64,000 bases of DNA from Arsenophonus apicola. GTDB lineage: Bacteria > Pseudomonadota > Gammaproteobacteria > Enterobacterales > Enterobacteriaceae. The notes beneath the pieces are model-generated. The model ran no database searches, was not told the origin of the DNA, and saw only the letters and a program-made list of their open reading frames with translations. Below, one piece after another: positions 47,529 through 57,065 of this stretch (the first letter of the stretch is position 1; every line of letters starts with the position of its first letter). A program made the translations under genes and the position numbers. The stretch lies in contig NZ_CP084222.1 in the NCBI RefSeq assembly GCF_020268605.1, forward strand, positions 2,232,001-2,296,000. The letters run 5' to 3'.

Positions 47529-48404
47529 ATGAGCGACGACCATCCTACCAACAATGACAATCACTCGAAAAAGAGTTTTTTCGGGCGCCTAAATCAATTA
47601 TTTCACGGTGAACCAAAAAATCGTGATGACTTAGTTGAACTAATTCGTGATTCAGAACAAAAAGATGTTATTGATCCTGATACCAGAGAAATGCTTGAAG
47701 GCGTAATGAATATTTCTGACGAACGTGTTCGGGATATTATGATCCCACGCTCGCAGATAGTAACCTTAAAACGAAATCAATCGTTAGATGAATGCCTTGA
47801 TGTAATTATCGACTCAGCCCATTCTCGTTTTCCAGTAATTAGTGAAGATAAAGATCATATTGAAGGTCTATTGATGGCGAAAGATTTACTGCCATTTATG
47901 CGTACCGATGCTGAACCTTTCAATATTGATAAAGTATTACGCCCTGCCGTAGTGGTACCTGAAAGTAAACGTGTTGATCTGTTATTAAAAGAGTTTCGCT
48001 CACAACGCTATCATATGGCAATTGTCATCGATGAATTTGGTGGTGTTTCCGGCTTAGTTACCATCGAAGATATTCTTGAATTAATTGTTGGTGAGATTGA
48101 AGACGAATATGATGATGAAGATGACATTGATATTCGCCAACTAAGCAAACATGCTTACTCTGTTCGTGCGTTAACCCAAATTGATGATTTCAACAAAGCA
48201 TTTGGCACACGCTTTAACGATGAAGAAGTTGATACCATTGGTGGTTTGGTGATGCAAGCATTCGGCCATTTGCCCGCGCGTGGTGAAATTATCACGATTG
48301 ATGGTTATATCTTTAAAATTACCATGGCTGATAGCCGTAAAATCATTCAAGTTCAGGTAAAAATCCCTGATGAAGCACCTATTCCAAATCTTGTAGAAGA
48401 ATAG
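47529..48404 (+). CDS. ybeX: CBS-domain protein YbeX/CorC
   Basis: CorC-like protein with two CBS domains and a C-terminal CorC/HlyC domain, linked to Mg2+ efflux and ribosome metabolism. 291 residues, E. coli 292. MSDDHPTNNDNHSKKSFFGR is the N-terminus. The CBS pair begins IMIPRSQIVTLKRNQSLDEC and continues to HMAIVIDEFGGVSGLVTIEDILE. The acidic DEYDDEDDIDI segment precedes the CorC domain. It is followed by lnt after five bases. Confidence 0.95.
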   Translation: MSDDHPTNNDNHSKKSFFGRLNQLFHGEPKNRDDLVELIRDSEQKDVIDPDTREMLEGVMNISDERVRDIMIPRSQIVTLKRNQSLDECLDVIIDSAHSRFPVISEDKDHIEGLLMAKDLLPFMRTDAEPFNIDKVLRPAVVVPESKRVDLLLKEFRSQRYHMAIVIDEFGGVSGLVTIEDILELIVGEIEDEYDDEDDIDIRQLSKHAYSVRALTQIDDFNKAFGTRFNDEEVDTIGGLVMQAFGHLPARGEIITIDGYIFKITMADSRKIIQVQVKIPDEAPIPNLVEE

Positions 48405-48409
48405 CATTA

Positions 48410-49942
48410 ATGAAAAAAAAACCACTCTATCAATGTCAGTGGTTACGAGCCTTGATCGCGTTATTTTTCGGGCTCTGCGGAACACTGGCTTTTTCACCTT
48501 TTGATTTTTGGTTAGCCGCTCTTTTTTCTCTGTTTGGCCTACAACTGCTAATTGTTACCCGCTCGAGCAAACAAGCCAGTTTGATAGCATTTTGCTGGGG
48601 TATTGGTTTATTTGGCAGTGGTATTAACTGGGTTTATGTGAGTATTGCCGATTTTGGCGGTATGCCATTGCTGGTTAATGTCTTTTTAGTTATCTTATTG
48701 GCGGCTTATTTATCACTTTATCCCGCGCTATTTGCTTATCTGCTCAATAGATTCTTTTCACGCCTTAATATTGCACGCTTTTTTTTTGCCGCGCCAGCAA
48801 TATGGCAAATAACTGAATATTTACGTGGCTGGATACTAACTGGTTTCCCTTGGTTGCAATTTGGTTACAGCCAAATTGATGGGCCACTTAAAGGCATTGC
48901 ACCGATATTTGGCGTGGAGATGATAACCTTGCTATTGCTGATTATTAGCAGTTGTTTGGTTTTTGCTTGCATAAAACGTCGAGTTATTCCGTTAATCACG
49001 GCCGTGATCTTATTATTTTTACCGCTAGTAATTAAAAATTATCACTGGTTTACACCGGTCGCAGAAAAGAAATCACAAGTTGTTTTAGTTCAAGGTAATA
49101 TTCCGCAAAGCTTAAAATGGCAACCAGGATTTCTCGAACAAACTATTAGCACCTATCTCGATCTATCCAGACCTTATTTTGGCAACGCTAATATCATTAT
49201 TTGGCCTGAATCGGCTATACCCTCGATCGAATTAGATAATTACATTTGGCTAACCTCATTAGATAAGCTACTACACTTACAAAATACTCGCTTAATTACT
49301 GGCATTGTTGATGCCAAACCAAGCAAACAAGGCGTGAGTGATTTTTTTAATAGTATTATTGTGCTGGGAGAAAATAAACCTTATCAATATCCAACCAGTA
49401 ACCGTTATCAAAAACACCACCTAGTGCCTTTTGGTGAATTTGTGCCATTAGAAGATATTCTTCGCCCCATTGCCCCTTTATTCAATTTACCCATGTCAGG
49501 TTTTAGTCGTGGTGATTATGAGCAACAGCAGTTATCTGCTGGCAATATTCATTTAACTGCCGTTATCTGCTATGAAATTATTTTAGGCTCCCAAGTCAGA
49601 GATAACTTTAAATCAAATACTGATTTTCTATTAACAGTTTCAAATGATGCCTGGTTTGGCCATTCTATCGGCCCATGGCAACACTTTCAAATGGCGCGCA
49701 TGCGTGCGCTTGAGCTTGGCCGACCACTATTGCGTGCCACTAATAACGGTGTTACGGCAGTGATCACAGCCGATGGAGATATTCAGGCTAAACTTCCTCA
49801 ATTTACTCGCTCAGTATTAAATACCGAGGTAACACCAACATCAGGTCTTACACCTTATGCACGTTGGAGTAACTGGCCTATGTGGGCCTTGGTGACTCTA
49901 TTTCTTATATGGGCATGCTTTATTAAGCGAAAAGAAGATTAA
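48410..49942 (+). CDS. lnt: Apolipoprotein N-acyltransferase
   Basis: Inner-membrane enzyme adding the third acyl chain to the N-terminal Cys of lipoproteins such as LptE and RlpA in this window. 510 residues (E. coli 512). N-terminal membrane helices cover about 1-200. A periplasmic nitrilase-type domain follows with the catalytic triad: Glu in IIIWPESAIPS, Lys in YQKHHLVPFGEFVP and Cys in TAVICYEIILGS. A C-terminal helix (MWALVTLFLIWACF) closes the protein. It starts five bases after ybeX. Confidence 0.96.
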   Translation: MKKKPLYQCQWLRALIALFFGLCGTLAFSPFDFWLAALFSLFGLQLLIVTRSSKQASLIAFCWGIGLFGSGINWVYVSIADFGGMPLLVNVFLVILLAAYLSLYPALFAYLLNRFFSRLNIARFFFAAPAIWQITEYLRGWILTGFPWLQFGYSQIDGPLKGIAPIFGVEMITLLLLIISSCLVFACIKRRVIPLITAVILLFLPLVIKNYHWFTPVAEKKSQVVLVQGNIPQSLKWQPGFLEQTISTYLDLSRPYFGNANIIIWPESAIPSIELDNYIWLTSLDKLLHLQNTRLITGIVDAKPSKQGVSDFFNSIIVLGENKPYQYPTSNRYQKHHLVPFGEFVPLEDILRPIAPLFNLPMSGFSRGDYEQQQLSAGNIHLTAVICYEIILGSQVRDNFKSNTDFLLTVSNDAWFGHSIGPWQHFQMARMRALELGRPLLRATNNGVTAVITADGDIQAKLPQFTRSVLNTEVTPTSGLTPYARWSNWPMWALVTLFLIWACFIKRKED

Positions 49943-50131
49943 CTAATTTAGCATATATTAATTATCATCATGGATTAAACCACCGATGATCCGGTTTTAT
50001 CTTGCTTATTAATATTTATCATTAAATTAATGTTCTCTTTTATTATAATAATTTATTATTTGTTAAAAAATTTGATTTTTTATTGATTTATTTAGATTTA
50101 TGCTGGTCAGTTATCTGAAAAAGGACTATTA

Positions 50132-50857
50132 ATGATTTCTTTAAAAAATGTTTCTAAATGGTATGGACAGTTTCAGGTGCTTTCTGATTGTTCGATGGAT
50201 GTCAAAAAGGGGGAAGTTGTCGTTATCTGTGGCCCCTCTGGTTCAGGTAAATCAACATTAATAAAAACCATTAATGGTTTGGAGCCAATTCAAAGCGGTG
50301 AAATATATATTGATAATGTTCATGTTAATGACAAAAAGACCGATTTGGCTAAATTGCGGTCAAAAGTAGGTATGGTATTTCAACATTTTGAACTATTCCC
50401 TCATCTATCAATTATTGAAAATTTAACACTAGCACAAATAAAGGTCTTAAACAGAGATAAAAAAACCGCTGAAAGCACCGCCTTAAAACTATTAGAGCGA
50501 GTTGGATTAGCTAACCACACCAATAAATTTCCAGCTCAATTATCTGGTGGGCAACAACAACGCGTTGCCATTACCAGAGCACTCTGTATGGATCCGATTG
50601 CGATGCTATTTGACGAGCCAACCTCAGCATTAGATCCAGAAATGATCAACGAAGTACTTGATGTGATGATAAAGCTTGCTAATGAAGGCATGACCATGAT
50701 AGTCGTCACTCACGAGATGGGATTTGCTAAAAAAGTTGCTCATCGAATGATTTTTATGAACGAAGGAAAAATTATTGAAGATAGCAATAAAGACGATTTC
50801 TTTGCTGCGCCGAAATCAGAACGTGCTAAAGAATTTCTTGCTAAGATCATACATTAA
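50132..50857 (+). CDS. gltL: Glutamate/aspartate ABC transporter ATPase, orphan
   Basis: ATPase of a polar amino-acid ABC importer, matching GltL of the GltIJKL glutamate/aspartate system. 241 residues, as in E. coli. It has Walker A CGPSGSGKSTLIKTINGLE, Q-loop MVFQHFELFPHL, signature LSGGQQQRVAITRAL, Walker B AMLFDEPTSALDPE and an H-loop in VTHEMGF. In E. coli gltI, gltJ and gltK precede it; here only 189 gene-free bases separate it from lnt. The binding protein and permeases are therefore missing locally. It may serve another permease or be a relic. A weak 6-base hairpin at 50872-50898 follows. Confidence 0.88.
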   Translation: MISLKNVSKWYGQFQVLSDCSMDVKKGEVVVICGPSGSGKSTLIKTINGLEPIQSGEIYIDNVHVNDKKTDLAKLRSKVGMVFQHFELFPHLSIIENLTLAQIKVLNRDKKTAESTALKLLERVGLANHTNKFPAQLSGGQQQRVAITRALCMDPIAMLFDEPTSALDPEMINEVLDVMIKLANEGMTMIVVTHEMGFAKKVAHRMIFMNEGKIIEDSNKDDFFAAPKSERAKEFLAKIIH

Positions 50858-51129
50858 TTCAACTATCCGTTATTGGGTGACAAAAACCGTTGCCCAATTA
50901 GCTAAATAATAATATAAAAAAAGGCCTAATTCGGGCTAGACGGATAATTTAAAACTTTACTCTTTGAATCTACAGAACTTTTGTCTAGATAAAATTAATT
51001 TAGCCTGGCCACTAAATATTCATCAATAGTTGTTGTTAGGGTCAATTATCCGCTATTCTATGCAGATCTATAATTCACAATTTTATTCGCGGCTAATGCC
51101 GCATTTTTCGCCATAGGAACATCGGTATC

Positions 51130-53712
51130 ATGCAAGAACAATATCGACCAGAAGAGATAGAACAATACGTACAACGTCGTTGGGAAGAAAAACAAACATT
51201 TAAAGTATTAGAAGATAATAACAAAGAAAAATACTATTGCCTGTCAATGTTACCTTACCCATCTGGTCAACTACATATGGGCCATGTTCGCAACTATACC
51301 ATTGGTGATGTTATCTCTCGTTATCAACGCATGCTAGGCAAAAATGTGCTGCAACCTATCGGCTGGGATGCTTTCGGTTTACCAGCAGAAGGGGCGGCGG
51401 TAAAAAATAATACCGCCCCAGCGCCTTGGACTTATGCCAATATTGATTACATGAAAAATCAATTAAAAATGCTCGGATTTGGTTATGACTGGAGCCGAAA
51501 AATTACAACTTGTACTCCTGAGTATTATCGTTGGGAGCAATGGTTTTTTACTAAGCTTTATGAAAAAGGTTTGGTTTATAAAAAAACCTCCGCCGTTAAC
51601 TGGTGTCCAAATGATTTAACGGTCTTGGCTAACGAGCAAGTCATTGATGGTTGCTGCTGGCGTTGCGATACTCCTGTCGAGCGCAAAGAAATTCCCCAAT
51701 GGTTCATAAAAATTACCGCATATGCTGAAGAGCTTCTCAATGATTTAGATAGACTCGATGGCTGGCCAGAACAAGTTAAAACCATGCAGCGTAACTGGAT
51801 CGGCCGCTCAGAAGGGGTTGAAATTACCTTTGCACTGGCAGGCAAGGATGAAAAACTAACTGTTTATACTACGCGACCTGATACTTTTATGGGAGTGACT
51901 TATCTCGCTATTGCAGCCACTCATCCGCTAGCAAAAAACGCGGCAGAAAAAAATACTAAACTTAGCGCTTTCATTGATGAATGTCGCAATACCAAAGTTG
52001 CTGAAGCTGAAATGGCAACCATGGAAAAAAAAGGTATCGCCACCGATTTGTTCGCAATTCACCCGCTAACTAATGAAAAAATTCCGATCTGGATAGCCAA
52101 TTTTGTATTAATGGAATATGGTACAGGCGCCGTCATGGCGGTTCCAGGGCATGATCAGCGCGACTGGGAATTTGCCAGTAAATATCATTTACCGATTAAA
52201 GCAGTTATTGTTGATAATGAAGGCCGGCTCCCCGATCTAAAAACTGGTCCATTGACTGAAAAAAATGCACTAATCAATTCAGGCGTATTTAGTGGTATGG
52301 ACAACCAAACAGGCGCTAATGCGATAGCCGATAAACTGGTTGCACAAGGTACTGCTCAGCGTAAAGTTAATTATCGTCTACGTGACTGGGGCGTGTCTCG
52401 CCAACGTTATTGGGGAGCCCCCATTCCAATGGTAACCATGGAAGACGGCTCTGTTATGCCAGTACCAGAAGAACAACTACCTGTCATCTTACCTGAAGAT
52501 GTTGTGATGAATGGGATCACAAGTCCAATCAAAGCCGATCCCCAATGGGCCAAAACCGACATCAATGGTCATGCGGCATTACGTGAAACCGATACCTTTG
52601 ATACCTTTATGGAGTCATCCTGGTATTATGCTCGTTATACTTGTCCTAATTATGAGCAAGGAATGCTGGATCCGGCCGCGGCCAATTACTGGCTACCCGT
52701 TGATCAATATATCGGTGGTATTGAGCATGCCATTATGCATCTATTGTACTTCCGTTTTTTCCATAAATTAATGCGAGATGCTGGCTTAGTTAATTCCGAT
52801 GAGCCAGCTAAGCGCTTGTTATGTCAAGGAATGGTTTTAGCCGATGCTTTTTATTACTTGGGTGAAAATGGACAACGGGTTTGGGTATCACCTGTTGATG
52901 CAACGGTTGAACGCGATGAAAAAGGTAAGATTGTCAAAGCAACCGATCAACATGGACATCAACTCTTCTATACCGGAATGAGTAAAATGTCCAAATCAAA
53001 AAATAACGGCATCGATCCACAATTAATGGTAGAAAAATATGGAGCTGATACGGTCCGCCTATTTATGATGTTTGCCGCTCCACCGGAACTAACTTTAGAA
53101 TGGCAAGAATCCAGTGTAGAAGGTGCCAATCGTTTTGTTCGTCGTCTCTGGCGCACGGTTTTTGAACATACACAAAAAGGTAAAACAGCGCCATTAGATA
53201 GCACTAGTCTCACGCCAGAGCAGAAAAATTTACGGCGAGATCTGCATAAAACCATCGCTAAAGTGACCGATGATATCGGCCGTCGTTATGCCTTTAATAC
53301 TGCGATTGCCGCTATTATGGAGTTTATGAATAAACTGACGCGTGCCCCCCATGACAGTGAGCAGGATCGTGCGTTACTCCAAGAATCTTTAGAGGCTATC
53401 GTGCGGATGCTGTCACCTATTATTCCTCATGCCTGCTTTATGATGTGGAAAGCACTTGGTCACCAGGAAGATATCGATAATGCGCCTTGGCCGATTGCGG
53501 ACGAACAAGCAAAAATAGACGATACTAAATTAGTCATTATTCAAGTTAATGGTAAAGTGCGTGGACGTATTACTGTCGATATCAATGCATCACAAGATTC
53601 TGTTTTAGCTTTAGCAACGCAAGAATATGGTGTAGCAAAATACCTGGAAGGTATGAATATCCGTAAGGTAATTTACGTGCCTGGCAAGCTATTAAACCTG
53701 GTTGTCGGCTAA
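51130..53712 (+). CDS. leuS: Leucyl-tRNA synthetase
   Basis: Class Ia synthetase charging tRNA-Leu. 860 residues, exactly the E. coli length. The HIGH motif is PYPSGQLHMGHVRNYTIGD. The CP1 editing domain has TTRPDTFMGVTYLAIA and GTGAVMAVPGHDQRDWEF. The KMSKS motif is YTGMSKMSKSKNNGIDP. The C-terminal domain ends IRKVIYVPGKLLNLVVG. No lesions were seen. It precedes lptE by 17 bases and is the probable head of leuS-lptE-holA-nadD. Confidence 0.98.
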   Translation: MQEQYRPEEIEQYVQRRWEEKQTFKVLEDNNKEKYYCLSMLPYPSGQLHMGHVRNYTIGDVISRYQRMLGKNVLQPIGWDAFGLPAEGAAVKNNTAPAPWTYANIDYMKNQLKMLGFGYDWSRKITTCTPEYYRWEQWFFTKLYEKGLVYKKTSAVNWCPNDLTVLANEQVIDGCCWRCDTPVERKEIPQWFIKITAYAEELLNDLDRLDGWPEQVKTMQRNWIGRSEGVEITFALAGKDEKLTVYTTRPDTFMGVTYLAIAATHPLAKNAAEKNTKLSAFIDECRNTKVAEAEMATMEKKGIATDLFAIHPLTNEKIPIWIANFVLMEYGTGAVMAVPGHDQRDWEFASKYHLPIKAVIVDNEGRLPDLKTGPLTEKNALINSGVFSGMDNQTGANAIADKLVAQGTAQRKVNYRLRDWGVSRQRYWGAPIPMVTMEDGSVMPVPEEQLPVILPEDVVMNGITSPIKADPQWAKTDINGHAALRETDTFDTFMESSWYYARYTCPNYEQGMLDPAAANYWLPVDQYIGGIEHAIMHLLYFRFFHKLMRDAGLVNSDEPAKRLLCQGMVLADAFYYLGENGQRVWVSPVDATVERDEKGKIVKATDQHGHQLFYTGMSKMSKSKNNGIDPQLMVEKYGADTVRLFMMFAAPPELTLEWQESSVEGANRFVRRLWRTVFEHTQKGKTAPLDSTSLTPEQKNLRRDLHKTIAKVTDDIGRRYAFNTAIAAIMEFMNKLTRAPHDSEQDRALLQESLEAIVRMLSPIIPHACFMMWKALGHQEDIDNAPWPIADEQAKIDDTKLVIIQVNGKVRGRITVDINASQDSVLALATQEYGVAKYLEGMNIRKVIYVPGKLLNLVVG

Positions 53713-53729
53713 TTTAATAAGGAGACAAT

Positions 53730-54281
53730 GTGCGTTATTTAATTACCTTATTTCTAAGCTTAGCCGTGTTGATCACGGCTGGTTGTGGATTTCGCTTACA
53801 AGGTACGACGCAAGTACCTGAAGAACTAAAAACATTAAGATTAAGTAGCGGTGACCCTTATGGTCCGCTGGCACGCGCAATTAGACAGCAATTACGCCTG
53901 AATAATGTCAACTTAATCGATGATAATCTGCAGAATGTGCCCTTTTTAAAAATTGTCGGTTCATCGGAAAACACCAAAACTGTTTCTATCTACCAAGATG
54001 GTAAAAGTGCAGAAAAACAGTTAAATTTTTGGGTTAGCGCACAAATTATCCTACCCAACGGCGCTGTTTACCCAATCAAAACCCGTGTCGAGCGCGCTTT
54101 CTTTGATAATCCGTTAGAAACACTGGCAAAAGACGCCGAAAACGAACTTGTTAAACAAGAAATGCGTGAACAAGCTGCTCGTCAGTTAATTCGTAAGTTA
54201 CTGATCGTTCATAGCACTATTCAAAATGAGCCTGAAGAATCAGTTGCTGTTGAAAAAGCGCTAGCGGAAGACTCAGAATGA
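53730..54281 (+). CDS. lptE: LPS-assembly lipoprotein LptE
   Basis: Outer-membrane lipoprotein that plugs LptD and helps insert lipopolysaccharide. 183 residues from a GTG start 6 bases after GGAGA. The signal peptide MRYLITLFLSLAVLITAGC carries a lipobox (ITAGC), with Cys19 as the lipidation site. CGFRLQGTTQVPEELKTLRL follows, typical of the family. The overlapping ATG at 53728 is out of frame and stops at once. Its TGA overlaps the holA ATG (ATGA). Confidence 0.95.
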   Translation: MRYLITLFLSLAVLITAGCGFRLQGTTQVPEELKTLRLSSGDPYGPLARAIRQQLRLNNVNLIDDNLQNVPFLKIVGSSENTKTVSIYQDGKSAEKQLNFWVSAQIILPNGAVYPIKTRVERAFFDNPLETLAKDAENELVKQEMREQAARQLIRKLLIVHSTIQNEPEESVAVEKALAEDSE

Positions 54282-55318
54282 TCCGTCTTTACCCGGAACA
54301 GCTAACTTCGCAGCTTGCTGATAAGCTGCGAGCTTGTTACCTGATTTTTGGCAATGACCCTTTTTTAGCACAAGAAAGTGTGGATAAAATTTGTCAAGTA
54401 GCCAAGCAGCAAGGTTTTACAGAACGTTATAGCTATTCGCTAGATACAAACACCGAATGGGACACAATTTATCGTTTGAGTCAATCGCTTAGCCTGTTTG
54501 CCAGCCGACAAATCCTTATCTTGCTATTACCTGAAAGTGGCCCTACCACAGTCATAGCTGAAAAGCTGCTTAAGTTGGCTGAATTATTACATCCTGATTT
54601 ATTACTTATATTACGCGGCGGCAAATTAACTAAAGCACAAGAGAATAGTGGCTGGTGTAAAAAAATAGGCCAAGATGGGATCTATATTAATTGTCTGACC
54701 CCAGAACAGTCCAGACTGACTCAATGGGTAACGCAACGAGCAAAAGCGATGTCTGTTACCTTAGATAAACAAGCTAATCAGCTTCTTTGCTATTGCTATG
54801 AAGGCAACTTACTGGCCCTTAATCAAGCATTAGAGCGTTTATCACTATTATATCCTGACGGTAACCTCACCTTACCGCGTGTCAAAGAAGCAGTAAATAA
54901 TGCTGTTAATTTTACACCTTATCATTGGGTTGATGCACTACTTGCAGGCAAAATTAAACGCAGTTGGCATATCCTGCAACAATTACAACGCGAAGATTAT
55001 GAAGCAGTGATTCTATTGCGTATAATTCAACGTGAGCTCATATTGCTTTGGACATTAAAACAACAAAGTAACGATAAAAATTTAAAAAAATTATTTGATC
55101 AGCATAAAATTTGGCAAGCGCGCCGCCCTCTTATTAGCGCTACGCTACAACGCTTACCACTGCGCGAACTACAACATGCAATACAGTTAATTACCCAAGC
55201 TGAATTACATTTAAAACAAGATTATGGTCACTCAATTTGGCCAAAATTAGAAACTTTATCTATGCTATTGTGCGGTAAATCACTGCCCGAGAGTTTTATT
55301 AATGACTCAACAAACTAA
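54278..55318 (+). CDS. holA: DNA polymerase III delta subunit
   Basis: Delta subunit of the clamp loader, opening the beta clamp for loading on DNA. 346 residues, E. coli 343. MIRLYPEQLTSQLADKLRAC and YLIFGNDPFLAQESVDKI are family-typical. The AAA+-like fold lacks a functional Walker A, as expected for delta. The collar domain includes DALLAGKIKRSWHILQQL and QRELILLWTLKQQ. The start overlaps lptE by four bases and the end overlaps nadD by 17, so the three genes appear translationally linked. Confidence 0.96.
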   Translation: MIRLYPEQLTSQLADKLRACYLIFGNDPFLAQESVDKICQVAKQQGFTERYSYSLDTNTEWDTIYRLSQSLSLFASRQILILLLPESGPTTVIAEKLLKLAELLHPDLLLILRGGKLTKAQENSGWCKKIGQDGIYINCLTPEQSRLTQWVTQRAKAMSVTLDKQANQLLCYCYEGNLLALNQALERLSLLYPDGNLTLPRVKEAVNNAVNFTPYHWVDALLAGKIKRSWHILQQLQREDYEAVILLRIIQRELILLWTLKQQSNDKNLKKLFDQHKIWQARRPLISATLQRLPLRELQHAIQLITQAELHLKQDYGHSIWPKLETLSMLLCGKSLPESFINDSTN

Positions 55319-55982
55319 ACAAACAACTAATTCCCCATCTATTCAAGCACTTTTCGGTGGCACCTTTGATCCGATTCACTATGGTCACTTACTTCCCGTA
55401 GAAGCGCTAGCCAAACAAGTTGGCTTACAACAGGTTGTTTTACTTCCTAATCATGTGCCACCACACCGCCCACAACCTGAAGCAACCGTTCAACAAAGAC
55501 TCGCAATGATAAAATTAGCGATCAAAAATAATCCTCTATTTACTATTGATACCCGTGAGCTTAAACGCACAACCGCCTCCTATACTGTTGAAACATTACT
55601 CTCTTTCCGGCAACAGATCGGTTGGCAAAAACCATTAGCTTTTATTATCGGGCAAGATTCATTACTGTCGATCGATACCTGGTTTGATTGGCAAAAAATT
55701 TTAGATCTTTGTCATTTATTAGTTTGCGCCCGCCCAGGCTATACCACCTATTTTCCAACATCATCAATGCAACAATGGCTAAAACAACATCAAGTGCATG
55801 ATCCGCAAATACTCAGCCATAAACCCTGTGGTGCCATATATCTGGCTGATACTCCCTTATTAAATATTTCCGCAACTGAAATTCGCGAACGAAAACGTAA
55901 TAGGAAAAGTTGTAAAGATATATTGCCACCCGCAGTTTTGCGCTATATTGATAAACATCATCTTTATCAAAATTGCGCATAA
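55302..55982 (+). CDS. nadD: Nicotinate-nucleotide adenylyltransferase
   Basis: Adenylates nicotinate mononucleotide to deamido-NAD, in NAD synthesis. 226 residues; E. coli has 213, the extra being a polar N-terminal tail (MTQQTKQTTNSPSIQ). The nucleotidyltransferase motif is ALFGGTFDPIHYGHLLPVEA with the catalytic H-x-G-H, and the C-terminal motif is NISATEIRERKR. PNHVPPHRPQPEAT and IIGQDSLLSIDTWFDW complete the signatures. A start at a later codon cannot be excluded. Confidence 0.95.
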   Translation: MTQQTKQTTNSPSIQALFGGTFDPIHYGHLLPVEALAKQVGLQQVVLLPNHVPPHRPQPEATVQQRLAMIKLAIKNNPLFTIDTRELKRTTASYTVETLLSFRQQIGWQKPLAFIIGQDSLLSIDTWFDWQKILDLCHLLVCARPGYTTYFPTSSMQQWLKQHQVHDPQILSHKPCGAIYLADTPLLNISATEIRERKRNRKSCKDILPPAVLRYIDKHHLYQNCA

Positions 55983-56258
55983 TTAACCAATAAATATAAA
56001 AAATTGACAAAAGTACCCTTAAACTATTGTGAGTATATAAGGTGATTGGTACTATCTTGGCGCTTTTTACACTACTGTTGAAAATAGAGCATAATTTCCG
56101 ATAATTTATCCTAAAACTAATTATAAATATTCAACTGGTTTTACTAAAAATTAGATTAAAATATAGATTATCTTATGCTTATTTCTTTCAACAAAATTTT
56201 ATAACTGAATAATATAAAACATTAATATTTTTTTTAACTTGAAATTAAAGGTGAACCT

Positions 56259-56576
56259 TTGCAAGGAACTGAACTCCAACAATTTATTATCGACCAACTG
56301 GTCGATACAAAAGCGCAAGATATTGTCACTATTGATGTAAGTGGAAAATCTAGCATTACTGATTGCATGATAATCTGTACCGGAACATCTAATCGTCACC
56401 TGACATCGGTTTCGGACAAATTAATTGAAGCATGCCGCAAGACAGGAATAATTCCTCTTGGTGTTGAAGGACAAGGTATTTCGGATTGGATCGTGGTTGA
56501 TTTAGGCGATGCAATTGTTCATATCATGCAAGAAGATAGTCGCCGCATGTATGAACTTGAAAAACTCTGGAGTTAA
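56259..56576 (+). CDS. rsfS: Ribosomal silencing factor RsfS
   Basis: Binds ribosomal protein uL14 and blocks joining of subunits in starvation. 105 residues, the E. coli length. It starts at TTG 56259, giving (M)QGTELQQFIIDQLVDTKAQD. AAAGGTGAACC lies upstream. The core is SSITDCMIICTGTSNRHLTS, GVEGQGISDWIVVDLGDAIV and the closing RRMYELEKLWS. It precedes rlmH by two bases. The 276 bases upstream hold no gene; a promoter is expected there. Confidence 0.95.
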   Translation: MQGTELQQFIIDQLVDTKAQDIVTIDVSGKSSITDCMIICTGTSNRHLTSVSDKLIEACRKTGIIPLGVEGQGISDWIVVDLGDAIVHIMQEDSRRMYELEKLWS

Positions 56577-56578
56577 AT

Positions 56579-57049
56579 TTGAAATTACAACTGATTGCGG
56601 TTGGTAGCAAAATGGTTGATTGGATCCAAACAGGTTTTCAAGATTATCTTCATCGTTTTCCAAAAGATATGGCTTTTGAACTCATTGAGATCCCCGCGGG
56701 AAAACGCGGGAAAAATGCGGATATTAAACGTATTATCGAGAAAGAAGGAGAACAAATGCTGGCTGCTGTAGGCAAAGGTAACCGCATAATTACCCTAGAT
56801 ATACCTGGCACAAGCTGGACAACTCGACAACTTGCCGAACAATTAAATCAATGGAAACAAGATGGACGCAATATTAGCTTTCTCATTGGTGGCCCAGAAG
56901 GTCTTGCTCCTGCCTGTAAAGCAGCAGCAGAGCAAAGTTGGTCACTGTCATCCTTAACAATGCCTCATCCTTTAGTTCGAATATTTGTTGTTGAAAGCCT
57001 TTACCGGGCATGGAGCATTACAACAAATCATCCTTACCATCGGGAATAA
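56579..57049 (+). CDS. rlmH: 23S rRNA pseudouridine1915 N3-methyltransferase RlmH
   Basis: SPOUT methyltransferase modifying pseudouridine 1915 in helix 69 of 23S rRNA on the assembled 70S ribosome. 156 residues from a TTG start. MKLQLIAVGSKMVDWIQTGF is the N-terminus, EIPAGKRGKNADIKRIIEKE the conserved core. The SAM-binding knot is FLIGGPEGLAPACK to SSLTMPHPLVRI, and the C-terminus is AWSITTNHPYHRE. It lies directly after rsfS and 16 bases before mrdA. Confidence 0.96.
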   Translation: MKLQLIAVGSKMVDWIQTGFQDYLHRFPKDMAFELIEIPAGKRGKNADIKRIIEKEGEQMLAAVGKGNRIITLDIPGTSWTTRQLAEQLNQWKQDGRNISFLIGGPEGLAPACKAAAEQSWSLSSLTMPHPLVRIFVVESLYRAWSITTNHPYHRE

Positions 57050-57065
57050 CATATATATGTAGGTT

